From the NCBI RefSeq assembly GCF_900111235.1, contig NZ_FOJI01000014.1:1-64000 (forward strand): DNA of 64,000 nucleotides, written 5' to 3'. The position numbers were made by a program, and so were the translations under genes. This DNA comes from [Clostridium] fimetarium (GTDB taxonomy: Bacteria; Bacillota; Clostridia; Lachnospirales; Lachnospiraceae). The notes below the pieces were generated by a model. That model saw only the letters and a list, made by a program, of their open reading frames with translations, was not told the DNA's origin and ran no database searches. Shown piece after piece: positions 1 through 9,197 of the stretch (positions within the stretch are counted from its first letter, which is position 1; the number at the start of each line of letters is the position of its first letter).

Positions 1-168
1 ACCGTTCGTTTATTTTGAAATTCTTTTATAGAATTTTCAAGGTTGTTTTACTATTTAGTTATCAATGTTCAATTCAAACTTTTTCTTGGGTTCGTATACC
101 GAATAATCCAGTATTTATGCGCCTTCGAGTATTGTTTGTGTGTTGCCATGTGTTACAGCGACTTGGTT

Positions 169-197
169 ATCTTATCATTCTGAGCCCACTTTGTCAA
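169..197 (-). promoter_or_regulatory. strong sigma-A promoter, probable rRNA operon leader
   Basis: On the minus strand a perfect -35 box TTGACA (192-197) is followed after 17 bp by TAAGAT (169-174). Downstream, reading towards position 1, there is no protein gene but a stretch with a CCTTGAAAATTC segment and a short hairpin, the kind of leader that precedes 16S or 23S rRNA in Clostridia. The rRNA assignment is inference: any rRNA gene would begin to the left of position 1. Confidence 0.5.
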
Positions 198-239
198 CAC
201 TATTTTTCGCCTTTTTTATTCTTTTTATTTTTTCTTTGA

Positions 240-538
240 TTTGTCAGCTGCATTTTACATATTTTAGATTTAAAAAAAGAGTAATAATTTGTATCCAAAA
301 TTTCTTATAAGGTAGATGTTTATTGGGTAAACAGTATATTACCTGACTTCATAACACCTTTCAAAATGGTCTATTTATTGAATGCTATAAACTTAAGTCT
401 GTATATCTTATTCCACAATTTTCCACTCATCCAAATTCATATTAATCGCCAGTTTATACAGACTCCCCCAAGTGATCGGTTTCTGAAAACTGCATTTTCA
501 TTTCTACCAGCATTATAGTTTAACAATTATCTCATAAT
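240..538. other. intergenic region, nothing recognised
   Basis: AT-rich stretch between the divergently placed promoter at 169-197 and the 3' end of the carboxyspermidine decarboxylase gene. I see no ribosome binding site with an open frame and no clear terminator hairpin here. Confidence 0.4.
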
Positions 539-1699
539 TTATGACAGTCTTTCCTTAAAATCTTCATAACCAAATTCCTTTATAATCTTAATTCCTTCTA
601 TATCATTATAAGAAAGAATTGACGGTAATCTAATCCCATTAAATGTATTGTTTTTTACCATGCTATAATGTGCCATATCACAAAATACGAGCTTATCACC
701 CGGCATTAATGGCTTGTCAAATGAGTATTCGCCTACTATATCTCCTGCAAGGCAAGTATTTCCACCAAGCTTATAAGTGTACTTCTTTTCGTTTGGCTTG
801 CCTGCATCAATTATTTCCGGACGATATGGCATTTCAAGCACATCTGGCATATGGCATGCTGCAGACGCATCTATTATTGCAGCGTTCCCTTTTATATCCA
901 TTACTGATGCTATTAAATATCCGGTGTTTAGCGCTACCGCTTCCCCTGGCTCTAGATATACTGCAACATCATATTTATTCTGTACTCTATTAATACATTT
1001 TACAAGTAGTTCTATGTCGTAATCCGCTCTTGTAATATGATGTCCTCCGCCAAAATTAATCCATTTCATCTGATACATGTATTTACCGAATTTTTCTTCT
1101 ACATGATCTAACACTCTTTCTAATGTATCCGAATTCTGTTCACACATTACGTGAAAATGCAAACCATCTATTCCATTTAATGCGTCTGGATTTTCCTCTA
1201 GTGCCTCTTGAAAATCTAGAAGTGTTGTTCCAAGTCTGGAACCTTCGCAACATGGATTATATATCTCATGTTCAACTTCTGCATATTCCGGGTTGATTCG
1301 GATTCCACACGTATGCTTTTTGCCATTTTGATCCGCTTGTTGCACTTTTTCTCGAAAATAAATCCACTGTTTAAGAGAATTGAAAACGATGTGGTCGCAT
1401 AATGATAAAATCTCAGAAAATTCTTCTTCTCTATATGCAGGTGCAAATATATGAGTCTCTCCACCCATCTCTTCTTTTCCAAGCTTTGCTTCATATAACG
1501 AGCTTGCTGTTGTTCCAATTAAGTATTTTCCTATCATAGGATATAAAGAAAACATTGAAAATCCTTTTTGAGCCAACAATATTTTGCAATCAGTTCTATC
1601 CATTATATTTTTAAGTAATTGCAAATTTCTTTCAAGCAATCTCTCATCTACAATATATGCAGGTGTTTTAATTTGTGAAAAATCTATTTGATTAGGCAT
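539..1699 (-). CDS. nspC: carboxynorspermidine/carboxyspermidine decarboxylase
   Basis: A 386-residue fold-III (alanine racemase-like) PLP decarboxylase that removes CO2 from carboxyspermidine or carboxynorspermidine, giving spermidine or norspermidine, in the cytoplasm. Visible marks are the PLP lysine in LLAQKGFSMF (Lys45), the HFHVMCE block, the glycine-rich GGGHH phosphate-binding segment, EPGEAVALNTG, and the CLAGD motif with the second-site cysteine near residue 316. Length fits the family. The start has AAGGAGAAG 8 bp upstream. It is the last gene of the polyamine cluster but is separated from the dehydrogenase gene by a strong terminator, so it may have its own promoter or depend on read-through. 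Whether the product is spermidine or norspermidine cannot be told from sequence; spermidine is more usual in gut Clostridia. Confidence 0.93.
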   Translation of the reverse strand: MPNQIDFSQIKTPAYIVDERLLERNLQLLKNIMDRTDCKILLAQKGFSMFSLYPMIGKYLIGTTASSLYEAKLGKEEMGGETHIFAPAYREEEFSEILSLCDHIVFNSLKQWIYFREKVQQADQNGKKHTCGIRINPEYAEVEHEIYNPCCEGSRLGTTLLDFQEALEENPDALNGIDGLHFHVMCEQNSDTLERVLDHVEEKFGKYMYQMKWINFGGGHHITRADYDIELLVKCINRVQNKYDVAVYLEPGEAVALNTGYLIASVMDIKGNAAIIDASAACHMPDVLEMPYRPEIIDAGKPNEKKYTYKLGGNTCLAGDIVGEYSFDKPLMPGDKLVFCDMAHYSMVKNNTFNGIRLPSILSYNDIEGIKIIKEFGYEDFKERLS

Positions 1700-1825
1700 T
1701 GTATTCTTCTCCTTAGCATTTTATTTATTAATCTAAACCAATAATTAGATTCAGTATTACTTATAATAATTTTCCAATAAACTTAATTGTTTGTCAAGGA
1801 ACATTATTTATAGTATATTTTGTTT

Positions 1826-1887
1826 AAAAATGCTCCTCCTTATGGTTGACAGTTTTATTGTTTTAACTGTCTACCACAAGGGGAGCA
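1826..1887 (-). terminator. intrinsic terminator between polyamine genes
   Basis: A very long stem (arms 1831-1854 and 1865-1887, about 22 pairs with few mismatches, loop 1855-1864) is followed on the minus strand by ATTTTT. It starts 8 bp after the stop codon of the dehydrogenase gene and stands upstream of nspC, so it could end the upstream transcript or act as an attenuator between the last two genes of the pathway. Confidence 0.8.
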
Positions 1888-1894
1888 CCTATAT

Positions 1895-3094
1895 TTAATC
1901 GACTAATACCGGTCTAAAGTTCTCTTTCCATGGAAGTCCCCATTTATTGAGTGCCTCCATAAATGGATCTGGATCAAATTCTTCAATGTTATATACACCT
2001 GGTGCATCCCATTTTCCAGTCATCACCATCATAGCACCAATCATTGCTGGCACGCCTGTTGTATATGAAATCGCCTGTGAGCCGACTTCTTTATAGCATT
2101 CCTGGTGATCACATACATTGTATACATAATATGTCTTTTCCTTACCATCTTTCTTTCCTGTGAAAATACATCCGATATTGGTTTTGCCTTTCGTTCTTGG
2201 ACCAAGTGACGCTGGATCTGGAAGAACTGCCTTTAAAAATTGAAGCGGAACTATCTGTTTTCCCTCATATTCAATTGGTATGATTGATGTCATTCCTACA
2301 TTTTCAAGACATTTTAAATGTGTAAGATAGCTTTGTCCAAATGTCATAAAGAAACGGATTCTCTTAATACCCTTAATATTAATGGCAAGCGATTCTAATT
2401 CTTCATGGTGAAGAAGATACATGTCTTTTTCGCCAACTTCATCAAAGTTATATGTTCTTTTAATCTCCATTGGTTCTGTTTCAATCCATTTACCATATTC
2501 CCAGTAGCTACCTTTTGCAGAAACTTCACGAATGTTTATTTCTGGATTAAAATTAGTTGCAAATGGATAGCCATGTTCGCCACCATTACAGTCCAAAATA
2601 TCTATTTCACTTATCTCGTCGAAATAATGTTTTGCAGCATACGCTGAAAATACACCAGTTACACCTGGGTCAAATCCTGATCCAAGAAGTGCTGTGATTC
2701 CAGCTTTTTCAAACTTTTCCTTATATACCCACTGCCATTTGTACTCGAATTTTGCAGTATCAAGTGGCTCATAATTAGCCGTATCCATATAGTTGGTCTT
2801 TGTTTCAAGACAAGCGTCCATAATTGTAAGATCTTGATATGGAAGCGCAATATTCATTACGATATCTGGTTTGTAACTATTAATTAATTGAACAAGTTCT
2901 GAAACATTATCTGCATCTACTTGTGCCGTTGTGATTTGTGTTTTTCCACCATCAAGTTTTTCCTTTAAAGCATCACATTTTGATTTGGTGCGGCTTGCTA
3001 TACATATTTCTTCAAATACCTCTGAATTTTGACAACATTTATGAACCACTACACCAGCAACTCCGCCAGCGCCTATTATTAAAGCTCTTCCCAC
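1895..3094 (-). CDS. carboxyspermidine/carboxynorspermidine dehydrogenase (saccharopine dehydrogenase family)
   Basis: A 399-residue NAD(P)H enzyme of the saccharopine dehydrogenase (Lys1/CASDH) family. It reductively condenses aspartate semialdehyde with putrescine or diaminopropane to a carboxypolyamine, the substrate of the decarboxylase encoded next. The N-terminus has the Rossmann signature LIIGAGGVAG (residues 5-14), and LLGSGFDPGVTGVFSAYAAK is typical of the family. GTG start with GGAGG 7 bp upstream. It lies between speE (117 bp upstream) and the terminator before nspC. The neighbouring decarboxylase argues strongly for the polyamine role rather than lysine metabolism. Substrate preference is not determined. 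Confidence 0.9.
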   Translation of the reverse strand: MGRALIIGAGGVAGVVVHKCCQNSEVFEEICIASRTKSKCDALKEKLDGGKTQITTAQVDADNVSELVQLINSYKPDIVMNIALPYQDLTIMDACLETKTNYMDTANYEPLDTAKFEYKWQWVYKEKFEKAGITALLGSGFDPGVTGVFSAYAAKHYFDEISEIDILDCNGGEHGYPFATNFNPEINIREVSAKGSYWEYGKWIETEPMEIKRTYNFDEVGEKDMYLLHHEELESLAINIKGIKRIRFFMTFGQSYLTHLKCLENVGMTSIIPIEYEGKQIVPLQFLKAVLPDPASLGPRTKGKTNIGCIFTGKKDGKEKTYYVYNVCDHQECYKEVGSQAISYTTGVPAMIGAMMVMTGKWDAPGVYNIEEFDPDPFMEALNKWGLPWKENFRPVLVD

Positions 3095-3125
3095 TTAATT
3101 TCCTCCGTTTCTTAATGTTCTTTTA

Positions 3126-3222
3126 TTTTATTATTCATTCTTTTCATTACTCATTCGTTCCATTATTCATTCTTTTTATTATTCATTCTTTTTATTATTC
3201 ATTCTTTTTATTATTCATTCGT
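3126..3222. repeat. 16-bp AT-rich tandem repeat
   Basis: The gap between speE and the dehydrogenase gene consists largely of near-identical copies of CATTCTTTTTATTATT, three of them contiguous with degenerate copies to the left. The last copy overlaps the final codons of speE (…GTNE), so copy-number change would alter the speE C-terminus or the spacing to the next gene. Confidence 0.75.
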
Positions 3223-4062
3223 TCCAAGTAGTTCTTTCACATATGTTGGCAAATAGAAACTGCCTTTATGTAAATCCGTATTATAATATCTGGTTTTTAT
3301 TCCTAATTTATTCCATGCTTCTTCATTTAAATCATTAATTGGGTCATATTTTTTTGATGCAAATCCAAACAGCCAATGTCCCGATGGATATGATGGAATA
3401 TGACATTGATATACCGTACTGAAAGGAAACACTAATTTTATATGATTATGTGCTTTTTGTACAGTCCTAGAATGCTCACTGTAATATGGGCTCTCATGTT
3501 GGTTAATCAGTATACCATCATCATGAAGTGCCTTGAAACAATTACCATAGAATTCTCTAGTAAACAAGCCTTCTGCTGGCCCGTATGGATCCGCACAATC
3601 TACTATTATTAAATCATACTCATCATTTTTCATTCTTACATATCTTAAGCTTTCCTCAAAATACATATGAACTCTTTTATCATTTAACTTGCATGAGGTT
3701 TCCTGAAAATGTTCTAAGCACATATCCGTAACCATCTTATCAATCTCTACCATATCGATACGTTCTATTGTATCGTATTTTGTTAACTCTCTAATCGTTC
3801 CGCCATCACCAGCGCCAATTACAAGTACATTTTTAACATTGGGATGAACTGCCATTGGCACATGAGATATCATTTCATGGTATATAAATTCATCCTTTTG
3901 AGTAATCATAAGTTCTCCATCTAGAACAAGAACTTTACCAAACTCACATGATTTTAATATATCGATTCTTTGAAATTCACTTTCGCAACTTGCAATCTGT
4001 TCTTCGATTTTCATAGAAAAGCGGACATCCTTTGTATGTTGGTCTGTATACCAAAGTTCCAT
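3211..4062 (-). CDS. speE: spermidine synthase (aminopropyltransferase)
   Basis: A cytoplasmic aminopropyltransferase that moves the aminopropyl group of decarboxylated S-adenosylmethionine to putrescine. The N-terminus ELWYTDQHTKDVRFSMK aligns with the Bacillus SpeE beginning; YHEMISHVP, the nucleotide-binding GAGDGGTIREL and the catalytic VDCADPYGPAEGLF segment are all present, as is YPSGHW. Length (about 283 residues) is normal. I chose the ATG at 4062, preceded by AGGTG, over the GTG three codons upstream. It sits 16 bp downstream of the decarboxylase gene. Odd point: no speD (SAM decarboxylase) is visible nearby, although SpeE needs its product, while a complete SAM-independent route is encoded alongside. 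Confidence 0.92.
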   Translation of the reverse strand: MELWYTDQHTKDVRFSMKIEEQIASCESEFQRIDILKSCEFGKVLVLDGELMITQKDEFIYHEMISHVPMAVHPNVKNVLVIGAGDGGTIRELTKYDTIERIDMVEIDKMVTDMCLEHFQETSCKLNDKRVHMYFEESLRYVRMKNDEYDLIIVDCADPYGPAEGLFTREFYGNCFKALHDDGILINQHESPYYSEHSRTVQKAHNHIKLVFPFSTVYQCHIPSYPSGHWLFGFASKKYDPINDLNEEAWNKLGIKTRYYNTDLHKGSFYLPTYVKELLGTNE

Positions 4063-4087
4063 ATTCTTCACCTATTTTCCTTTCATG

Positions 4088-5572
4088 CTATATTGCCGTA
4101 TCTACCACGTTAATATTTTCAACATTCATATCTTGAGTACCAGTCAAAATACAACCTTTTTCTCTTGCATATTCGATATATTTAATAATTTCTTTCGTTA
4201 TCATCTCGCCAGGTGCAAGAATTGGAATTCCAGGTGGATAACACATAACAAATTCTCCACAGATCTTTCCGTCACTTTCTTGAATTGGCAAAGAAACTTT
4301 ATAACTATAAAATGCTTTTTGTGGTCCCATAACTACTACTGGAGTGATATATTCATGATCAAACATACCGGATTTATCCTTTTCATGAAGTCTTTTAACC
4401 TCCGAAAGTGCTGATATAAGACGTTCTATTTCTAGATTTCTATCACCACCAGAAATTATTGCAAGTATATTTCCGATATCACCGAATTCAATTTGAATTC
4501 CAAATTCATCTCTTAAGAAATCATAAACCTCAATCCCTGCAAGACCAATATCGCGTGTATGAACCGAAAGTTTCGTTGTATCAAAGTCATAAATCATATC
4601 GCCATCAATTAATTCTTCACCAAATGCATAATATCCACCAAGTTTGTTTATTTCTTCTCTTGCATAAGTAGCAAATTCAATGGCTTTATCAATCAGTACT
4701 TGCCCATTAAGACTCATATTCTTCCTTGCTATATCAAGTGATGATAACAAAAGATATGATCCACTTGTGGTTTGCGTAAGATTGATTACCTGACGAACAT
4801 AATCAGCATTTACAGTATTCTTAGTAAGTAAAATCGAACTCTGCGTAAGTGATCCTCCTGTTTTATGCATACTGACTGCAGACATATCTGCACCTGCTGC
4901 CATTGCAGAAATAGGCATTCTGTCATTAAAATAGAAATGCGTACCGTGTGCTTCATCTACTAAAACAAGCATTCCACTCTCATGTGCTAGCTCTACTATC
5001 GCTTTTAAATCAGAACAGATTCCATAATAGGTTGGATTATTCACAAGAATTGCCCTTGCATCTGGATTCTCTCTAATTGACTGTTTCACACTTTCAACTG
5101 ACATTCCTAGCGGAATACCCAGTTTCTTATTCACGCCTGGATTAATATATACTGGAATTGCTCCATTTACAACCAATGCATTAATTGCGCTTCTATGAAC
5201 ATTGCGTGGCATAATTATCTTGTCACCAGCTTCTGTTGTTGACATTATCATGGCTTGTACTGCTGCTGTTGTTCCATTTACGATGAAAAAAGCTTCGTCT
5301 GCGCCAAATGCTTGTGCCGCTAACTCTTGCGCATCTTTAATAACCGAAACAGGATGACACAGGTTGTCAAGCGGTTTCATTGAATTCATATCAAGTTTCA
5401 TACATTCTGCACCAAGAAATTCGCGGAGTTCTTTGTTTCCTCTTCCGCCTTTGTGGCCAGGCACGTCAAAATGAGCAAGCCTATTTAAGCGTTGCTCTTC
5501 TAAAGCTCTGTGTATCGGTGTATCATATTGTGTCAATTCTGTTTTCACTTTTGTTTTACACTCCTTTATCAT
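4088..5572 (-). CDS. speA: arginine/lysine/ornithine decarboxylase, aminotransferase-fold (SpeA type)
   Basis: A 494-residue PLP decarboxylase of the Orn/Lys/Arg group III that makes agmatine, cadaverine or putrescine and feeds the polyamine genes downstream. Marks: HFDVPGHKGGRG near the N-terminus, FFIVNGTTAAVQAMIM, the PLP-contacting DEAHGTHFYF, and the Schiff-base lysine in SMHKTGGSLTQSS. Length is usual for the short SpeA/Cad type. The first ATG (5572) has no ribosome binding site, whereas AAAGGAG inside codons 2-4 points to the GTG at 5548, nine codons in, as a possible true start. Gene order (CvpA 31 bp upstream, speE 16 bp downstream) supports cotranscription. Amino-acid specificity cannot be read from the sequence; without agmatine-processing genes nearby, ornithine or lysine use is open. 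Confidence 0.88.
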   Translation of the reverse strand: MIKECKTKVKTELTQYDTPIHRALEEQRLNRLAHFDVPGHKGGRGNKELREFLGAECMKLDMNSMKPLDNLCHPVSVIKDAQELAAQAFGADEAFFIVNGTTAAVQAMIMSTTEAGDKIIMPRNVHRSAINALVVNGAIPVYINPGVNKKLGIPLGMSVESVKQSIRENPDARAILVNNPTYYGICSDLKAIVELAHESGMLVLVDEAHGTHFYFNDRMPISAMAAGADMSAVSMHKTGGSLTQSSILLTKNTVNADYVRQVINLTQTTSGSYLLLSSLDIARKNMSLNGQVLIDKAIEFATYAREEINKLGGYYAFGEELIDGDMIYDFDTTKLSVHTRDIGLAGIEVYDFLRDEFGIQIEFGDIGNILAIISGGDRNLEIERLISALSEVKRLHEKDKSGMFDHEYITPVVVMGPQKAFYSYKVSLPIQESDGKICGEFVMCYPPGIPILAPGEMITKEIIKYIEYAREKGCILTGTQDMNVENINVVDTAI

Positions 5573-5603
5573 AATCGTATCAGCAATATATTATTTGCAG
5601 AGA

Positions 5604-6371
5604 TTAAATAATAGCAAATATAAGCTTCAAGATAAGGTTGTTGTTATAAAGGAATGCTAAAAATGAATTACTATTAACATATGCAAATACTGTATGTGCA
5701 AATTCTGTATCACAGAATATTGTTATTGCAATAAAAAATACCCAAACAACAATTAGTCCTTTTGCTAAGCCTAAAACCAAGCCTCCTGTTTTGTTAATCT
5801 GTTTAAGAACTGGAAGCCTACTTACTATATCAACCACTCTAATAATTACCTGCATAATAATATACACTACTATAAATATACCAGCAAATACTAATATATT
5901 GAAAATAATCAAAGATACTTGTTCCGCTAAAGCATTCGCCACCATATCTTCGACTGTTGTGATTCCTTGTCCTACATACTTCTCAATATTTATTTTAGAC
6001 TGTATCTGATTTTTCAAACTTTCAGGAACCTTAAGTTTGTCTATCACTTGACTTGAAACATTTTGCATACTTGTACTAGATTGATTAATATCAGTGATTT
6101 TTGTTATATCTTGTGTTTTACCCATTTCTTGAAAAGCATCATCAACGGTATTATTTCGTTGCATCGTCTGATATGTAGCATTTTTAATATTTGTATACCA
6201 GTTCGTATTATCCTTAATAAAACTGCTAGCGATTGGTGTCAATGCCATTGTAATCAAAATGGTAGCTATCATCGCTGCTAAAGAAAGAATAATCCTAACC
6301 ATTCCCTTTTTTAATCCAAAATATGCATTCAATCCAAGTACTACTATTACGCCAACTAAAACCCAGTTCAT
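5604..6371 (-). CDS. CvpA family membrane protein
   Basis: A 255-residue integral membrane protein with hydrophobic segments at the N-terminus (WVLVGVIVVLGLNAYFGLKK, then an isoleucine/threonine-rich helix), a central hydrophilic section of about 70 residues, and two or three further helices. The glycine-bearing GLKKGMVRIILSLA and the GGLVLGLAKGLIVVWVFF blocks are typical of CvpA/colicin V production-like proteins. The function of these proteins in Firmicutes is poorly defined. GGAGG stands 8 bp before the ATG. It is 22 bp downstream of the DUF5711 gene and 31 bp upstream of speA, so it is probably in the same transcript, though a functional tie to polyamines is not shown. Confidence 0.8.
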   Translation of the reverse strand: MNWVLVGVIVVLGLNAYFGLKKGMVRIILSLAAMIATILITMALTPIASSFIKDNTNWYTNIKNATYQTMQRNNTVDDAFQEMGKTQDITKITDINQSSTSMQNVSSQVIDKLKVPESLKNQIQSKINIEKYVGQGITTVEDMVANALAEQVSLIIFNILVFAGIFIVVYIIMQVIIRVVDIVSRLPVLKQINKTGGLVLGLAKGLIVVWVFFIAITIFCDTEFAHTVFAYVNSNSFLAFLYNNNLILKLIFAII

Positions 6372-6393
6372 ACTATTTCCTCCGTTTATAAGT

Positions 6394-7704
6394 TTATTTT
6401 AGTTTTATCTCTTGTATATATTTTGAATTTATAAGCATATAATCACCCTTTGATCCAAGTGAAAGAATGGACTTTATAGGTAAATCAAAAGACTGTTCGA
6501 ATTGTATTTTCCCGTTTATATTCATTAATGTAAACGTTGTATCATTATACATTATTATACTTTTTCCATCAAACTTAATTATATTATATTCAGTATTAAA
6601 TGTTGTCTCAAATGCTTGAGTTCCATTTATATTATAAACTAGCATCTTATATACATCACCAGCATCACTATTTTTTAAGACTAGGCCTATATAAACATCG
6701 CTCATAAAGACTCTTTCAATTTCGCTGTCTACCTTAATATCTTTTAAAAGAGTTGGATATTCCTTGATCTTATAAATACTCAAAACATTCTCACCAATAG
6801 CTACTGCACATGTGTCATTTATAAATTTCACCTTGGGAACTAATGTGCTATCATACTGGTTAAATCCGCCAACAACCTTTTCCGTCTCGTTCTCCCCTAC
6901 ATCCGAAAAGCTATAAAAAACTACATTGGTTTTAATTGAATCTCCATTCACCAACACATATGATGCCACTAGTTTCGTCGCATCATCCGACATGCTTATA
7001 TCAAGTGGATATCCATTCTGGGCTAGTTCTGTCTTTACGGTATACAATATTGAACCATCTGTATTATACAACCTAATGTAATTCACATTGGTATCCTCGA
7101 GTACCGCTGCTGCAAGGCCTTGAATCGATACCTCGATTTGTGATATCGGCAATGAAGTATCTACATTGTATAGAAAACCTTTATCATTAAAGATATATAT
7201 GCTGCTACCATTAAGATCACCTATCGCTAATGATTTACCACATATTTTGACTTGTGGCGCTTTCATCTGATACGTCTGATTCCAAATTGCTTCACCTTTA
7301 TTTGTATAACATGAGATACCATCATTGCTATACCTAATATATCCATTATTATAATCAATATATTGTGCCGCTTCCGTGTCATCTTTGCTAATTGATTTGA
7401 TTATTGTATAACCGGAATATTTGATATTATCAAGGCTAACCGCCACGATTACAGCGATTGCTATAAACGCAATTACACATATTCCAATTATTATCGCTAT
7501 CTTAATTCTATGGTTATGAATCTTTTTATGTAACCCATCATCATCATCATCATCATCATCGTCATCATCTCTGCCATTAAAACTATTATTATAATCCTTA
7601 AAAACTCCTTTAACCACATTAGACGAATTACTAGGATTAGGATTCTTTGCTTTTTTATTTTCTATATTTTTTTTAATTTGAAGATAATGTTTTATATCTG
7701 CCAC
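6394..7704 (-). CDS. DUF5711-like membrane protein with propeller-like ectodomain
   Basis: 436 residues: a short basic cytoplasmic N-terminus, a run of eleven aspartates, one transmembrane helix at about residues 69-91, then about 340 extracytoplasmic residues. The ectodomain consists of repeated beta-strand blocks of the type YIRYSNDGISCYTNKG and IYIFNDKGFLYNVD, suggesting a PQQ/WD-like propeller. This layout matches the DUF5711 proteins of Lachnospiraceae, whose role is unknown. GTG start with AGAGGAG upstream. It lies between the LysM gene and cvpA with short gaps, as part of one probable operon. The aspartate run is encoded by a trinucleotide repeat. Confidence 0.7.
   Translation of the reverse strand: MADIKHYLQIKKNIENKKAKNPNPSNSSNVVKGVFKDYNNSFNGRDDDDDDDDDDDGLHKKIHNHRIKIAIIIGICVIAFIAIAVIVAVSLDNIKYSGYTIIKSISKDDTEAAQYIDYNNGYIRYSNDGISCYTNKGEAIWNQTYQMKAPQVKICGKSLAIGDLNGSSIYIFNDKGFLYNVDTSLPISQIEVSIQGLAAAVLEDTNVNYIRLYNTDGSILYTVKTELAQNGYPLDISMSDDATKLVASYVLVNGDSIKTNVVFYSFSDVGENETEKVVGGFNQYDSTLVPKVKFINDTCAVAIGENVLSIYKIKEYPTLLKDIKVDSEIERVFMSDVYIGLVLKNSDAGDVYKMLVYNINGTQAFETTFNTEYNIIKFDGKSIIMYNDTTFTLMNINGKIQFEQSFDLPIKSILSLGSKGDYMLINSKYIQEIKLK
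7536..7569 (-). repeat. GAT trinucleotide repeat encoding poly-aspartate
   Basis: A nearly pure CAT/ATC repeat (one CGT interruption) encodes eleven consecutive aspartates just before the transmembrane helix of the DUF5711-like protein. Slippage would change the number of aspartates without shifting the frame. Confidence 0.8.
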
Positions 7705-7759
7705 AAGACACTCCTCTTATATACATACTGACTTTATTATACAGTATTATTTAAATTAT

Positions 7760-8902
7760 TCAAGGAAGTTTTATCTCTTGGCCAATAAATATTTTGTCTG
7801 GGTCATCAATTTTGTTTATCTCCATGATCTCTTTATATCTTAGACTATCTCCATATATTTTTCTGCAGATGCTCATAAGTGTATCACCCTTTTGTACAAT
7901 ATAGCTAGCTACCGGCTTTACATCAACTGGAGTACTGCTTGTTGGTGCCTGCGTCTGCGCCTGAGTTGCCGCTACCGTTGCCGATACCTGCGTCTGCGCT
8001 TCTGTTGGATATACGCCTCCTACAATCTTTTTCACAGTGGTACTTGTTGTCTCATCATCTATCGAAGTTGTTGATTTTACGTTCATATTAGCAACTTGCT
8101 GCACTATTTGATTTAATGTTACGTCAAGCCCTCGCATTTTCTCGTAACTATTCATCATATTAATTCCAATCACTAAAACTACAACTATCATAAACGTACT
8201 TATCCCATACATAAGTGACATTGTTTTTTTTTGCTCAGCAACTTCCTTTTTTTCTGCAATAATTGTCCTAAAATTATGAATGACATCATCTTCAACCATA
8301 GGATCAACACTTTTACCTGTGCGCTTAGCCAGCATATATTCTTGCATGTCATTATTTCTTTCATAAAAACATACATATCCACTCTGCTTCTTCAAGCATT
8401 TTCCTTCATAAAAATAAAAATCCTCTTCTTTTTCCGACGTATTCACCAAATATAGGGCCTTCATATTTCCTGCAAAGTTGTCTAAATGTATCTTTTCAAG
8501 ATTTGACATGAAATCCAACGTTACATCTGGTGTTGTTACGAACCATCCAGTAATTTCTAAATTATGAAAATATTTTTCCATGTCTTCATATATCAGAGAC
8601 CATACATTTTCACTAAATGTAATTCGATTTTCATCTTCATCTATTTCAATTTTTACTGCACCTTTAATAAATACATAACTTTCTCCACCTGACTTTTTAG
8701 ACTCTCCTAAAAGCACCCCCACTCTTAGCTTGTCCGAATCTTCGTATGCGATCGAATTAATATATGTAAATACATAATCCTCAATGTAAATTTTTTTATT
8801 TGAATGCATATCCCCTATTTGCTTAATGTTTTTTGGTCTTTTAATATTTTGTTGTTCATTTAAACTCTTTTTTTCCCCATCATTGCAAACTATTTCTATC
8901 AT
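7760..8902 (-). CDS. LysM-domain membrane protein
   Basis: 380 residues. The first two-thirds (about 230 residues) is a cytoplasmic region with no family I recognise. It is followed by a transmembrane helix (GISTFMIVVVLVIGINMM), a Thr/Gln/Ala-rich linker (VAATQAQTQAPTSSTP) and a C-terminal LysM domain (SYIVQKGDTLMSICRKIYG … IFIGQEIKLP) that would bind peptidoglycan outside the membrane. The start is preceded by AGGAGGG. It is first in the run of minus-strand genes leading to the polyamine genes and is divergent from yyaC. The inside-out arrangement suggests a link between a cytosolic domain and the wall, but no function can be assigned. Confidence 0.8.
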   Translation of the reverse strand: MIEIVCNDGEKKSLNEQQNIKRPKNIKQIGDMHSNKKIYIEDYVFTYINSIAYEDSDKLRVGVLLGESKKSGGESYVFIKGAVKIEIDEDENRITFSENVWSLIYEDMEKYFHNLEITGWFVTTPDVTLDFMSNLEKIHLDNFAGNMKALYLVNTSEKEEDFYFYEGKCLKKQSGYVCFYERNNDMQEYMLAKRTGKSVDPMVEDDVIHNFRTIIAEKKEVAEQKKTMSLMYGISTFMIVVVLVIGINMMNSYEKMRGLDVTLNQIVQQVANMNVKSTTSIDDETTSTTVKKIVGGVYPTEAQTQVSATVAATQAQTQAPTSSTPVDVKPVASYIVQKGDTLMSICRKIYGDSLRYKEIMEINKIDDPDKIFIGQEIKLP

Positions 8903-9197
8903 ACTACGTTTCCCTCCTGAATAAGTATATTGGGCACTTCAATACCGTAATATTAGCATATGCATTTTTAGAAAATTATCGTTTTATGTCAGTAGAAAAG
9001 AAGAATTTTATGACTTAAATATACAGAATATATCAGATATGTTTAAAGATGTGCTAAGTTTTCATTTTTTATTGATTAATATAGTTTTTTTTATCCTTTT
9101 TTGTAAACAACAATATACATAGAAATGATATTTTTTCAATAAATATGTTAATAATCATTTAAAAACTATAAAATTTATAGGAGAGGATATAAACTCT

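Noticed and set aside
15-239. 74-codon plus-strand frame
   Set aside because: Lies in the probable rRNA leader, on the strand opposite to the promoter, lacks a ribosome binding site and has biased Phe/Leu composition.
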